Counted from the stretch's first letter, positions 42,505 through 55,753 are shown. The stretch is 64,000 nucleotides of DNA from Trichosphaerium sp. ATCC 40318 (GCA_038496445.1 JALMLS010000304.1:372001-436000), one strand, 5' to 3'. Numbers and translations are program-made. Notes: generated by a model not told the origin, from the letters alone.

Positions 42505-43965
42505 CTATTTAGGAGCAGGCTTTGGCCATGGTTTATCAATGCAAATACCGACATAAGATGGGTATCTATACAGTAAACAATTTAGTTTATTTTAAAGGTA
42601 CCTTGGAACAAAAAACAAAGATAAATGTGTACGTACTTAGGCATGCCATTCTTATTGTTTTCACTATATCTATAAGTGATAATAGAGCCAACAGGTGGTG
42701 GATTTTCTCTATCATCCTTTGAAAAACCATTTCCTATCTTAAACGTATCACCATTTTTTAACTGGCACTCCAGAGAACCTTAAAATAATCAGAAAGTTGC
42801 AGTATACAAAAAACTCATTGTATTTTTGGCATACCAAGTCTTCCTTCTTTTGCACCTGTACCCATAACATGTCCGATAATCTTAGCTTCATTATCTTTGT
42901 ATGTCTTTACTTTAAGCAGTGTGTTAGTTCGTCCAGACTCGTAGAATGATCCAGGCTCACGAAGCATAAGACCTGATCAGTATTAACAAAATGTTGCACA
43001 TAATATGAGTAATATTACCTTCACCTCCATTGTCTTGTACCCTCTTTAGCTCATCCAACATTGCCTTGTTATTCTAGAATACATTAAGCATAGATGAATA
43101 TAGAATGCTTTAGAGTACCTCTACTAAAGTGTGTTTTACGCTTTGTACATATTTGTTTTCCTTTGGCAAAATTTTGTTTAAAAACTCTAGACGTGACTCG
43201 AATGGTAAATCAGGGTGACCAGGACAATCAAAAACTTTGAATGTGAGTTTCTCGAACATCCTCTCTCGTTTTCTGGCTTTTCTAGGCCTTCTATCTACAT
43301 TTATATCGTTACATTTGGTACAAAAACTTCACAATGATGATTTTCATTAAAACTGCACTAACCTGGAAGTGTCTTAACGAGCCCTACTGTCTCTCTGAAA
43401 GCGTTTCTGCCACCAAATAGTTCTCCTAATCACTGTTAGGTATATGTTTCATGACCACTTAGCTAGCGTGCCGTCTAGCAGTTCTTCCGGAAGATCTTGT
43501 GTAAAGAAGTCTGGCACAAAGTACCGACTGCCTGTTCTCGACAAGAACTCACTTTTGAAAGGAGTGAATAGTGTCAAAGGAAGGTATGTGCGTACGATCC
43601 TGTCCATAGACATCTAACGCCGTCATATTTTTCTGACATCCACCAACCACTTACATCCTTTTTCTCTGTCCACTAACGACTTGTTTACATAATAATTTGG
43701 TGAAATTACGCACTCTATTGGCTTGAATGAGGTCTACACCGAAATCTGCCGGAGAAAGGCCTGTGAGCGCCGAGGAATCAGAGGAATAACGTATTACGCT
43801 AACGCGTGATGAGCAGCGTATTGATTTGCACTTTTGTGCTATGAATCGTTAATTTAACGCCAGTGGCCTCTATTGCGTTGAAAACGCGTGAGTAATCGAA
43901 TAACGCACCTCGAACGCACGATACTCTAAATATCATGTACTAGTTACGCTGTTTTCTTATCTAGA
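42505..43965 (-). CDS. ATP-dependent DNA ligase (small, OB-fold type)
   Basis: It seals nicks in DNA using an AMP-lysine intermediate. The active-site motif is clear at about 43600-43660: DVSGWWMSEKYDGVR, where K of E-K-Y-D-G is the adenylated lysine. Later exons give RTGSRYFVPDFFTQDLPEEL then DGTLA (motif with D-G-E-type position changed to D-G-T), FGGRNAFRETVG, LTFKVFDCPGHPDLPFESRL, the motif IV-like GLMLREPGSFYESGRT, NTLLKVKTYKDNEAKIIGHV (motif V), and an OB domain ending NPPPVGSIITYRY then YPSYVGICIDKPWPKPAPK, stop 42505-42507. This is the compact ligase type of phages, some bacteria and trypanosome mitochondria, not ligase I/III/IV. The 5' exons are unresolved; a likely first ATG lies near 43960. 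An organellar role is possible. Confidence 0.85.
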
Positions 43966-44031
43966 CGATAGAATAAGCATTTTTAAGGTGTTTTCACAAT
44001 AAGTCAATGGCAATTTCATTTCGGTGACAAC

Positions 44032-45487
44032 ATGTCTAATATCGTCACGCTTGACGATTTAGAAGATGACGGGCCTATGCCTAACCCATGGAGCGGTAAA
44101 TGTCAGATTTTTTTTTTGTTTTAACGTAACCGAAACGTAGGTAATGCTGGCGGTTCGCGAACTGTCGAAGCAAGCGAAATAGGCCATAATTACGGCGGTT
44201 CACGGATGAGTTTGCAAGTATGTGTAGAAAATAAGCTGTTAACTAACTGTTTAAAGGTGGGCTACATTAATATGAATGGCGAAGGTAAGCGTGTAAAATA
44301 GCGTAAAATAGCGCTAGTTTCTTACATTCGTTAAACAGTCAAAACAACGCCATCAGGGTCATCAGGAGGTACGTTTAATACGTCACGCAAGTCTCTTACT
44401 TGGTTCAAAAAGGCAAAATATGTATGTATTTATGCTGTCCATGTTTTGTCGACCCATGTGGCGAAGAACGACGTGGAGAGTATAAAAAATGTATTATATC
44501 CTTTAGCGCAATGCTAGCGATCATACAAGTACGCTGAGATTGCACAAAACAACTCACTAAATCAACATTAAGCTGCTTGCCTTAATCTTGTGCATTTGCA
44601 TCGGTGGCTTTGCCTCTCCTTCTGAAAACCCAAGTCTCGGGCCTCCAGGGAAGACCTTAAACATGCTAGGTGCCAAGAACGCCTATCTCGTATACCATGG
44701 ACACGCACGCTTCATTTCATTTTTTTAAATTAGTACTTATTTTGTACAAAGGTTTATCGACTATTTACACCAATGCTGCTGCATGCAGGCGCGTCTTATT
44801 CTATCGTAACATCAACGACATAACATCACACTAGGTGTTATTCATTTGGCTGTAAATATGTTTGCACAGCTTCGCTTTGGTCTGTTCTTGGAACGCAAAT
44901 GGGGAACAGTACGTGCCACTTGTTTTATCTCTTCTCATTGGTGATAGCCATTTCTTGCTGTTGTATACATTGTATCTGGGATAGGCGGATCACTGTGGTC
45001 TTGCCTAATTAAACCAGAGGTTATTGGCGTTGGTGCTTCTGGTGCTCTGATGGGTTTGATGGGAGGATTTCTAGCAGAAGTAATTTTAACGTGGAATAAA
45101 ACTCCTAAATATGAACGAAACCTTAACCTCGTTCAAGCTTTGGTATGGATAGTCATAGCAATGGCTCTTGGTGCTTCAAAGGCAAGTAAAAAAAAAGTTT
45201 CGCGTTATGTACTCACATGTTAACCTAGTATATTGATTGGGCTGCTCAGTAAGTTGAAATCTATGAATAGTTTTCTTATTTCTTACTTAAAAAAAATTAG
45301 TTTAGGTGGTTGTATTACTGGTCTCCTTGTTGGTGTTCTACTCTTTACAAAAGAGATAGAATTACCTAGAGGATATGCAGTTGTTACTACGGTCAGTGCG
45401 TTAGTTCTGGTAGGAATGCAATTTGTTATAGGATTGGTATGTTTCTGGTTACTCAAGATTGGTGAGAATCCTGTGAATGTCTCGTAA
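44032..45487 (+). CDS. Rhomboid intramembrane serine protease
   Basis: Multi-pass protease that cleaves membrane proteins within the bilayer. Cytosolic N-terminus MSNIVTLDDLEDDGPMPNPW; a first TM (LLALILCICIGGF) at about 44575; the loop helix and H of HLAVNMFAQLRFGLFLERKW (about 44850); VYIVSGIGGSLWS; catalytic Ser in GVGASGALMGLMGG (about 45030); and catalytic His in WAAHLGG, assembled by splicing CA to TTTAGGTGG across the intron at about 45250-45299. The stop is at 45485-45487. The G-x-S-G and H-x-G-G motifs are both intact. There are at least seven hydrophobic segments. Substrate unknown. Head-to-head with the DNA ligase gene, sharing a short upstream region. Confidence 0.9.
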
Positions 45488-45670
45488 ATAATGTAATCAA
45501 AAGTATAGCGCAAAAAAAAAAAGACGAAGATTTTTTTTCCGAAAGAAAATAAAAGTAACGTTCAACGTCAGTTTTGAAATTTTTGAAAAGCGGTTATATT
45601 TTACGAATATACAATACCGTTGGATTGCTTGCGTAGCCTTTATCATTAAAATAAACATACACATTACCAC

Positions 45671-47403
45671 ATGTCAGAAGAAAACGCAACAGATATTGAA
45701 TTAGCTACCCAGACGCTTGATTTCATTGGCTCATTGAAACCTGAGCAAGTTGATGATACTACACGCGCCAAAATTTGCGAGATAGTTGGTACGTTGAAAA
45801 CCAACGGATTTACAACCCTTACGATACATAGCAAACCTATGCGACTTTCAAAACAGATTTGCCCGCCCAATTCTGTTCTTGGGCCAAGAAGATAGAGATG
45901 AAACTTTAACCATCTCTAGACCTGTACCAGTACTCATAAAGTACAACTACGCCATTAAAGTTCCTAGTACGTGCTTTTTAACCATTTTCGCATAAACCTT
46001 ATTGTATTAACGTCGTAAAGCGGAGACAAACCTTCTCGGGGATGAAGACGGTACCACAGTTGACAGTGTCAAATATTGCTACGTAAATACACCTTCTTGG
46101 CGAAAACTTGTGGATGACGGTACAAGCCTTCCTGAATTACCGTTGAGGTCTCAACGGTTATCTAGGTGCTCTAACAGGAGAAGACGCAAAAACTCCAAGT
46201 TGTGGATGGGATTGGATTAAATACCTTTTTGATTTGTTTCAAAGCACAAAAGATGAGCAACGCGATGTCGCACGGCGTCTAGCTGCTTGCTGGTAACACC
46301 AAAAAAAAAAACCCGAGAACTTGTCTTTTATGAATCTTCTTGTTTATCACGTGATAGGTATAATATTGCCACTCAAATCGATTTAAATCCTCCACCTATT
46401 GCTGAAGAACTAGAAGACCCAATGATGGGTATGGAATCACTTGGCGCAGTAGGACAGCAACTTTTGCAGATGATAGCCGCAGGTAAAGTTTTTTTTTTTT
46501 GTTGCTACATGTATTTTTTTCTTTGAGCTGATGTTCGTTGTAGGAGGTCTTGGTGGCGGTGACTATGATAGTGACGATGATGGAGACTTTGTAGATGATG
46601 GTTAGACATCTATTGGATGTTTTAAATAAGCTCAAAGAAAATTTTAGAAGAGCAAGTTGACGACGATGAAATTGAGGAAAAAGAAGAAAAAGAAAACAAG
46701 GACGAGGAACAACCAGAGTTTAAAGCTCCTGAACCAATACGTACTAATACTTTAAAATACCCATTCAAGAGCCTTATACCTTTCCTTTAGAAGCTACTGA
46801 GGATGACGATGAACAAATTGAAGAAGGTGAGCCCTCAAAGAAGAGGAAGAGAGAAGACAGTACCGATCAGCCAAAAAAAAAATTACGGCTTACACCTGAA
46901 AAAGATGATGTTGATGAACAAGTAGATGCTACTGAAGACCAAGCTGTACATGATCAGAAATTTACTGCAAGTGAAATCCAACAATCTGTACTTGAGAATG
47001 TAGATAAGCTTAAGGCTTACCTACCTTCTCCTGAACACGATATGGAATGGTTTAAGCGTACATTGAAGTGGATGCAAGGTACCTATTTTCTTCACAAAAT
47101 GCGATTTCGGTTCGAAACTTTTTTCTTCATTGAGCGATTTAAGACTTATGTCCAAATAGGTAAGACTGTAATTGATGAAACATGGTTCCCTTGGGGCATG
47201 CCACCTCTAGTAAGTTATTTCAAGAGGCTTCAGTATTACTAACGTCGTATCTACCAAAATAGAAACCTTACATTGATTGTCTTAAATCGGAAGATGAGTA
47301 TGAAGTTAACCACGCTAAGAGTATCATTCTGGTGTTCCAACAACACATGTAATACGCTTCCTCCCTTGTTATTTTTATTAGACAGCAGTGGTTTCGCGTC
47401 TAG
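45671..47403 (+). CDS. Acidic protein with bipartite NLS, unrecognised family
   Basis: MSEENATDIELATQTLDFIG start; exon 2 is best read ANLCDFQNRFARPILFLGQE then DRDETLTISRPVPVLIKYNY. The middle carries CGWDWIKYLFDLFQSTKDEQ and LNPPPIAEELEDPMMGMES. The region 46550-46830 is very acidic (DYDSDDDGDFVDD, EEKEEKENKDEEQPE) and is followed by a likely nuclear-localisation signal, SKKRKREDSTDQPKKKLRLT (about 46837-46890). The C-terminus is aromatic and conserved-looking (DMEWFKRTLKWMQG, DETWFPWGMPPLKPYIDCL) and ends at 47403 after a last short exon. Composition suggests a nuclear chromatin or RNA-binding regulator. I cannot assign a family. Confidence 0.7.
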
Positions 47404-47570
47404 ACGAATCAAGGAGGTTCAGAGGCGCTACTTGTATTATAAACTACAGTTTTACCTTTTTTGTCGTTTTTATTGCGGAGAATGTTCAGTTTGTTGACAT
47501 TTAGCGACTGTTAGTTTTCCACTGCTTTAACTGCTAACACAAGCTGTAACACTTGTCTGACAATCACTCT

Positions 47571-49579
47571 ATGTGGGCGCACGTGATTTTACTATCGTTC
47601 TTATGTTTTCACGTGACGTACAGCAAAGTGGCCCAAGGTATCGTATTTTTGGCTTAATTGAATGCCTTGGTGATAGTCTTTTGAATATTCAACATTAATA
47701 AACGTCTAGGGTCTCTTAAAACTGATAAGAACTTTCATTACATTACTAAGTTCTGTTACGCTAAAACCGGGCCACCATTGGAGTTTACCATAACGCTTGG
47801 TGCCAAAAATATGAAAAATACCTCAAAACCTGTATTTGCTATGTATATGGATTACCCAGAACAAAGTGATTTACACAGGTGGAAAACGGTGTACAAGAAT
47901 AAGGCTTTATCATGCGAACAGAAAGTCAACTTCACAGGTAAACGTGATAACAACTTTTTCAATAAGTAGCATATCTGTCTAACACCAACATAGAAGGAAA
48001 CGTCGTGCCGATTGTGTCAGGAAAAACGTACAAAAGCTTTTGAGGTTTTTTTGGATAAAATCCCACTCATCCCTTGCGTTCTCGCTGTTTTTACTGTAGA
48101 ACTAATTGGTGACAATCATATTATAACAGAGAAAACCCAAAAAGCTCAGAGCCATCGCTTGAATCTTTTCCCGTTTTTTTGTGAAGTTTCTTACCAATTA
48201 ATGCTTTGTTTAGTATTGTTACTCCTCAATTTACGGCGAAGAAACCAATGTATTGGTTTTTCGCTATAGCTGATTGTGCTTCAGATGAAGGCATTGATAT
48301 TGAGGAGTACAATATTCACATGGTAAACTATGGATTATCTTGGGATAAAGAATTTTCTTACGACGAGATCGGCATGGTTGATATTTTCCTGGCTTTCTTC
48401 TTAATCTATTGTCTTGGAGCTTGTTTTCATGTATACGGCATATGGAAGATGTATAAAATAGGAGCTTTACATGCGGTATGTCATCATTACAAAGGAGAAA
48501 ATATTTCGTAGTTTTTTCTTCTTTCTTTTTTTTTTTGTTTTCAACTCACGTGATTTTCTAGATTGTAAAGATCTTATCCACTGCTATTGCACTGGAGATG
48601 GTTTATCTATTTTGTTCTGTTGTTCATTATTGTATCTATATATCAAATGGCGTAGGCTCATCAGGATTCAAAGGATTTGGTGACTGTACGTTGTACAAAC
48701 CTTAGTACTTTCGTTCTAACTTCTTATTTTATAGTGTCTCATATGGCTTCTGTTGTGATCTTAATGTTCCTTACAATATTACTTGGTAAAGGATGGGCTA
48801 TAACATCATCATACCTCACCCACAGAATGTTCATGGTAGTTGCCATAGCATGTCTTACTGTCGCCCATATGACCTTATTCATTTGGGATGGTACGAAATT
48901 CAATCGTTCATAAACTATCATCTTACCAGCCTTTAAGTTGTTGGCAGAGATCCCGCATCAACAAGTTATTTCTATGATAGTGTTCCTGGTATATTTGTAC
49001 TTGTATTGAGGTACGCTATAAACACAAAACTCATCAGTCTATTCCAAAACTAATAATAATCTAAACAGAGTGCTCACATGGTTTTGGTTCTTGTGGAGTA
49101 TTTTCTGGACGTATAAACTAGAGGCACAGCCACAAAAGAGAAGGTTTTATATTATTCTTTCTATTGGTTTATCAGTACGGTTTAGTTGTTTAGTTTTTTC
49201 TATGTGTTTAAACTAACCTGTCTTTAAAAAGGTATGGTACCTCTCTTTGATCGTATTCGTAGTTATGGCTGCAGGCATGGCACCATGGGTACCAAAGAAA
49301 ATCACAATTGTTACAGCATTGGTATTGTTTTCTGATACCTTGGCTTTCGCTGTGTTGAACTTCCTGTTGTGGCCAACAAGGTACGTCTGACGAAAATAGT
49401 TTTGTCACGTGACACGCAAAAAACAAAAAGATAGTTAAATTCTCTTTTGTTGACTATCTTTAAGAGCTTCTTCGTACTTTGAAAAGCTACACAGTGAACC
49501 TCTTGGCTCTCAAGAGAAGAGAAAATCAACAGGCGCTTTTGGAGCTGAGAATCACTTGATTTCAGATGAAAACTTGTAA
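47571..49579 (+). CDS. GPR180/TMEM145-type seven-TM receptor (GpcrRhopsn4)
   Basis: Signal peptide MWAHVILLSFLCFHVTYSKV. The luminal N-domain includes FHYITKFCYAKTGPPLEFTI and DLHRWKTVYKNKALSCEQKV, matching the beta-sandwich of GPR180 proteins. Membrane part: FSYDEIGMVDIFLAFFLIYC (TM1), LEMVYLFCSVVHYCIYISNG, LMFLTILLGKGWAITSSYLT, VAIACLTVAHMTLFIWDVVG, then the hallmark GRDPASTSYFYDSVPGIFVL, LTWFWFLWSIFWTYKLEAQP, a TM6 with VWYLSLIVFVVMAAGMAPWV, and TM7 ALVLFSDTLAFAVLNFLLWP. The stop is at 49577-49579. It lies in the secretory route or plasma membrane; the GPR180 ligand question is open in all organisms. It is unrelated in sequence to the class C array. Confidence 0.88.
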
Positions 49580-49730
49580 TAGCACAATAATAAGTTAAAA
49601 CTCAATTCAATAAAGTGATTGTAGATATTACCGCCACTCTGCAGACCTAACTTAGCTCTTGACACGATTAAGTCGAAATACAATAAAGAAGCGTTAGTAG
49701 GTCATTTGACACTCTACAGAGGACACCAAT

Positions 49731-50618
49731 ATGAACGACTACGCTAAGAAGTTATTTAAGCAAACTTTGGGTTTTATTACTAACAAAACACCCGAGATTA
49801 CAGCTGTCGACTTCGCCAGCCATGAACTTACCGATGGTACGTAATAGTTACAACGGAAAAATTATCAGTACGTATTTTGACATGAGACAAGGTGATATCG
49901 CTGATATAGCGACTGCTATAACTGATAGCCCATATTTGGACACTCTAGACCTCTTTGATAATCCAATCGGTCCAAACGGCGCAATGGTAAACTTTCACTC
50001 AATATTCTGCTAAGCGCTCCAAGGTACTTGCCAAAGCGCTTACATCCATTCCAAATTTGACTGAACTGGGGCTTGGTAACTGTAATTTGGGTGATGAAGG
50101 CATTACCGCGATTGCTAATTCATTACAAAGTACGTTAAGGATATTGTAGCCGTTCAACAACTGACACATAAAATGTAGATAATGTAACTCTAAAACAAAT
50201 CGATTTTTCTCAAAACAGTGCGCACCTTAACCATGTTTAAACTCCGATTAACATGCCCTAGATATCAGTGATGATGGCGCAAAAGCTATTGGAAAGGTAC
50301 AGACTCATCAACATGCTGTATTCTTGATTTTTGAACAAAGATGCTTGAAAACAAATCCTCTCTTTCAGAGCTAATGCTCCAAAACAATAAAATAACAGAC
50401 ACAGGAGCCTCCGTAATTACAAAAAGTAAGTAACAACAAAAAATAAGACACGTGCAATTAATTGCTTACTATTATTTCAACAAAAAGGCCTCGAGAATTG
50501 TCCATCACTCTCTTCTGTTTTCTTGCAACAAAATATGATTAGTACAGAATCAAAACAGATGTTAAGTTCGTGGGGTTGTTCAAACAATAGAAAATGTACA
50601 ATGCAACTTGGAAACTAA
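49731..50618 (+). CDS. Leucine-rich repeat (RNase-inhibitor type) protein
   Basis: MNDYAKKLFKQTLGFITNKT start, then LRR units of the ribonuclease-inhibitor class: SPYLDTLDLFDNPIGPNGAM, IPNLTELGLGNCNLGDEGIT, NVTLKQIDFSQN, ISDDGAKAIGKMLENKSSLS and ELMLQNNKITDTGASVITK. The last exon reads LENCPSLSSVFLQQNMISTE and ends QLGN at stop 50616-50618. There are about six repeats and no additional domain, so probably a small protein-binding scaffold. Introns fall between repeats. A second LRR gene of the same class lies at 62692. Confidence 0.8.
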
Positions 50619-52158
50619 TAAAAAGAATCTTTTTTTCGTGATGTAGTAACAAATATCGCAGGTACACGCTGATAGCTTCTTGCAATAATGCACGTGTTTT
50701 TTTCAAGCTTACGAAAAGCGTGTTATTCGATTCTTATTTACAGAAATTTTACCCTTTTTTATGTTAAGTTTTCAATCATTTGAAACCACGTTTATCATGG
50801 TGAACACTCATAAGCATGAGATCAAAGAAGCTCAATTATATCGACACCTCTTTACTGCTTACCGTGATGACTGAATTAGCTTCTGTGGGCGGTTGGTGCG
50901 TACGTACTACTGCAATACACGTACGCATTTGTACCGACTAGCTATTTACACTTGTTCGCAGGTTACTAAGCAATATCCTTGCACGCTTGACTCAGTCGCG
51001 AAAACGATACCGGTTCACCGTCAACCCACTCGTTGTGCAGGCGATGTACAGCTCGTTTTACCATTGTTGGTCTGGCACAATGGGTGGTGTACTCGTTCAA
51101 GTGGTCTTTACTAACTAAGTATTCGTCCCACTGTTTGTACGTAAAACATCTTAACCGGAACACCTATCCGACACCTTGTTCTATGAGCCCTCTTCAACAA
51201 TATCGCTTCCAGTTCGTATTTACGTGTTGCCATGTTTTTGGTACGTGTAACGTATTCTGTGAACTCATCACGTTTTGTTTTTTTAGGCTGACGAAAACTA
51301 CTTCTTTTAAAGGAAAGCACGTGATTTACACGAGGTTCGTGTTTTCGAAACAAGGTAACTATGTTATTGCTTTTTCAAAACCTAGCAAATCGAAGCTTGG
51401 GTTCTGGCCATTCTCTTTTCGTTTCATGTGCTTCGATAACACTTTGTCGTGTTTAAGAAGCATAATGAAGCATCTCAGGATTCGTGGCACTCTCGTGCGT
51501 AGCGAGTATCTCACGGTGTTCGGCAGCTTGTACCAGCTTGTTAATAAAGTAGGAGGTGAGCTGGTGGCATTCCTCAACTGTTTCGGAATCTTGCAAGTAG
51601 TACGCAGATTCAACTAGCTAGGTAACACATTAGGATGCTCGCAGTACGCTATAGTAGATTAGGTATCAGTGTTCAATACTCTATTTTCACGTACCATTAT
51701 ATTTTGTTTGCACACTGATGTACTTGATTGTTCATTTAACAATTTTACTTCACAACGCTCTCTGACAATAATTACAGCCTACGACATAGCTATACTCAAA
51801 GACAACATTCAGCCAGACACAATAATATAATGTACATCTTGTAAAAGACAAGTTCATCAGAAATTACAAGCAAAAACTACAGTATCTTGCACCTAATTAG
51901 CCAAATAACATTCCAAGTTTATAACTATTCATACCTCAAGACAGTTATAACCTTTCACTATGTTGCCAATACAATGTACCCTTGTTGATTCCTAGTACTG
52001 GATTCCACAGAATGAGAACGGAAAAAAATACTCGTTTGGTTATTGTTCTATCCTATTCGCACAACTTTCCACGTGCTTGACCAGTTGATGACTAATTCTG
52101 TAACACTTCATAAAACTTAAGTTAGATTACGTGAGCGTTCTACCAAGTACCAAACACC
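50619..52158. other. Long intergenic region with ORFs of unclear status
   Basis: About 1.5 kb. The stretch 51033-51617 is open on the plus strand for 194 codons, unusually long here without an intron, but the peptide is rich in Cys/Phe and reads like antisense. The opposite strand has partly open, helical-looking frames (YLQDSETVEECHQLTSYFIN, broken by stops). A degraded gene on either strand is possible. The rest is AT-rich with two CACGTG words and presumably carries the ACAD promoter. Confidence 0.4.
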
Positions 52159-55100
52159 ATGGTTAAGGGCGCATCAGCAGTTCGGTTGAAAATCGATGAA
52201 CAGAAGCTTAATTTGTATCTAGAAGAACACATACGCATTTACAAAGGCCCCATCACTGAGGTAGGCTGATTTAGTGATGTTACAAACTTTAACGTTAATA
52301 AATGCGCCAGATACTCCAATTTGGCGACGGACAGTCTAACCCGACGTACTATATAAAAGATTCAGGTGCCAAATCGTTTTTTAAGCTATTCGTCATTTTC
52401 TTTAGCTGGAAACGAATTAGTTGTACGTAAGAAACCACCTGGTAAATTATTACGTGGAGCGGTACGCCAGTTTTTCCCGTTTGTATGGCAAAAAAAAAAG
52501 TGAGAAACTGACAACCAATAGCACCAAGTTGAGCGTGAATACAAAGTTATACGTGCTCTAGAAAAGACCAACGTGCCTGGTACATTCAAAACAAAATATA
52601 ACATGTTTAACGCACGTGTTAATAGTTCCAACCGTCTATCTCCTTTGTCTTGATTCTGATGTCATTGGTAAGCAAACTCAAGCGACACAAACAAAAAGGT
52701 TAAGTGTATCTCACTTTTTTACTCTCCAGGAACACCTTTTTACGTTATGGCATACATAGAAGGGCGGGTGCTTGAGCCTTCAATGGTTGAAAAGTATCCT
52801 CCTGCAGAACGACGAGCTATATTCAAAGAATTGAATCGCGTTCTTGGTGAGCTTCATAGTACGTCACACTAACTTCATAGCAAAATAATATGTTTAATTA
52901 AACCCCTAGACGTTGATTATAAAGCTGTTGGTCTTGGAGACTATGGAAGACAAGGTACACGAAGTCAAAGAAAAGAGCCAGAAAACCCTGAAACATCTGT
53001 TAGGGCAATATATTAAGCGTCAACTGCGCACATGGACAAGACAGTATGTGAACAGTAAAACATCAGAGATTAGAACAATGAATGAGTTGATAGAGCAACT
53101 TCCTAAACATATACCTTCAGATGATCGTACGCCAAAGAAGTCCAAAGAAACACCTAATTTCAATGATTTTAATATTTTATTGTAGCAACCACTATAGTAC
53201 ATGGAGACTACCGCCTACAGAATGTTATGTTTCATCCAACTGAACCTAGAATTTTGGCAGTATTAGATTGGGAATTATCAACACTAGGTCACCCACTTAC
53301 AGACCTTGCATACAAGTACGTTAAAGCTGTTTTAAAAAAGTAACAAAACTTAGTTGTATGCCTTATTTTATACCACCTGGTCTTAAGGAGTATGAGGGTT
53401 ATCGAGGATCTAGTACGCTTTTTATCTTCTATAACTAGTTTCTTACGCATGATATAGGCGATGGTATTCCAACAATGGGTGCGAGAGAAGTAAGAAACAA
53501 AAGTTCAAAAACTAACCAAGTTATTCAGAAACTTATTTTGAATGGTATTGCAAAGCTACAAACAGGACGTATGTACCACCAATGAAGTACTTTCTTTCCT
53601 TTTCGTTTTTCCGTATTGCAGCAATTACACAAGGAGTATACAAGCGGGCACAACAGGTACACTTTTCGCACATGCGTTAACACAAACATAAACTAATGTA
53701 AGAAAAAAAAAAGGGAAATGCGTCATCACCAAAAGCCCAATTTGTTGGCATGTTTGCCAAGAAAGCATCTATGCTTGGTTATAAATTACTCTTAGAGCAT
53801 ATACAAGAATCAGGAGAAATACCAGGGTTCCCATTTCCTCCAAAGATTAAAGAGCTAGTCCGAGAATTGAAAGCGTTTATGGACAAACACATTTATCCAA
53901 AGTACGTAAAATATCTAACCTTATCAAAATATTACCTGTACTCAAAGTACACGTGATATCAAGTTATGATATTGTAGAGCTAAAATTAGTTATAGTGAAG
54001 AAGTTTTAGATAAACAACTTCAAGAAAATCCAGGTAGTGTGCCTCCTATTTTATTAGAACTTCAAGAAAAAGCAAAAAAGACAAATTTATGGAACGCCTT
54101 CTATCCTGATACAAAGCACGGTCTTGGTCTATCTTTGTATGAATACGCGCCAATATGGTAAGTAGAATGTCTATCCAATATCTATAAGTACAGTTACTAA
54201 CTTTTTACTCAAAACAAAGTGAATTGCTTGGACGCTCATTCGGTGCTCAAGTGTTTAACTGCAATGCTCCTGATACTGGCAATATGGAAATTTTACATAT
54301 GTTCGGTACACCAGAACAAAAGGAAAAATGGTTACATCCTCTCCTTAACGGAGAAATACGTTCTTGTTTTGCCATGACTGAACCCAATGTTGTATGTTTC
54401 TTAAACAGCCTTCCTCTTACCATTTACTAATACAAACAACAGGCTAGTTCTGATGCTACAAATATTTCAACGTCCATTGAACAGATTGGTGATGAATTAG
54501 TTATCAATGGTATGAAGTGGTGGATAACAGGAGCAGCAGGTAAATAAATTTGGATCAAAACTTGTTCTTGTCTAAACAACTTGTTTTAGATCCTCGATGT
54601 AAGGTTGCTTTTGTATTGGGTAAATCTATTGATAGAACAAATAAGTATAAATCCCATAGTGTCGTCATTGTTCCTATGGATACACCAGGAGGTAAGACAG
54701 CGTTTCTTAGCTTTTTTTTGGAATTGAACTTGATTAATATTTTTTGTTGTACAGTTCGGGTTGTGCGTGACTTGACTACTTTTGGATTCCATGATCTTCC
54801 TTCAGGACATTGCGAAATGGTTTTTAATAACGTCAGGTACACAATTTCATCAGTTGTCGATTAATTAATGACTTTCTAATAGAGTGCCAGTATCAAACTT
54901 GCTTGGAGGTATTGGAAAAGGATTTGAAATTGGTCAGAGTAGACTTGGCCCTGGTAGAATACATCATTGCATGAGATTGCTAGGCGTAGCAGAACGTTCT
55001 TTAGAAGCAATGATTGATCGCGTTCACCGAAGAAGGTAAGGATTTCCAAAGCAGATTTTGATAAAACTCACTACTTTTTTAGTACATTCGGCAAGAAAAT

Positions 55101-55646
55101 TGCGGAACATGGAACTATTATGAGGTACACCAAAATACAAATTTTTTCTGTTACATTATATCTAACAGTATAATACAGAGATGTAGCAGAATGTCGCTGT
55201 GCTATTACCCAAGCGAGGCTTCTCACACTATCAACAGCACAAATGGTAGATAATCTTGGTCAATACGCTGCGAGGTACCTACGAAATCCTTTGAAATAGA
55301 CACTATGTCTCATTACTTTTGTAGAGCCCAATTATCAATGGTAAAATACATAGTTCCAAAGATGGTATGTGATGTTGTTGATAAAGCAATTCAAGCACAT
55401 GGCACGTGATTTTGAAAAACATGTTTATGTGTTTATAACTTTGTTTAGGTGGTGCTGGTGTTTGTCAAGACTTTTTCTTAGCACGTGCATACGCAATGGC
55501 ACGTTGTTTACGTATTGCAGATGGTCCTGATGAAGTGCAGTACGACTGTTTTTTGGTTTTTGTTTTTTTGACTTAGTGGTTTCTTACACACGATGTTTAG
55601 CGCCCAAACTATTGCCAAGTTAGAGTATAGACGCGCAAGACTGTAA
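52159..55646 (+). CDS. ACAD10/ACAD11-type fusion: aminoglycoside-kinase-like domain plus acyl-CoA dehydrogenase
   Basis: N-terminal phosphotransferase (APH/ChoK-like): [68 protein letters not shown], catalytic [17 protein letters not shown] (H-G-D-x-x-x-x-N) and [20 protein letters not shown] (D-W-E). C-terminal flavoprotein dehydrogenase: [96 protein letters not shown] and ADGPDEVH; it ends RRARL at stop 55644-55646. In animals such fusions act on 4-hydroxy acids: the kinase phosphorylates the 4-OH and the dehydrogenase domain completes conversion for beta-oxidation. Motifs of both active sites are intact. No obvious peroxisomal SKL; at least a dozen short introns. Confidence 0.93.
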
Positions 55647-55753
55647 GTTAGGTTGTGTAAGGAAGAACAAAGTAAAATATGAGCACATTTGACTTAAGCT
55701 GAACTGTAACTTAAAAAGTGTAATTCTCCATTTTCCACTTGAAACGCGTTAAT

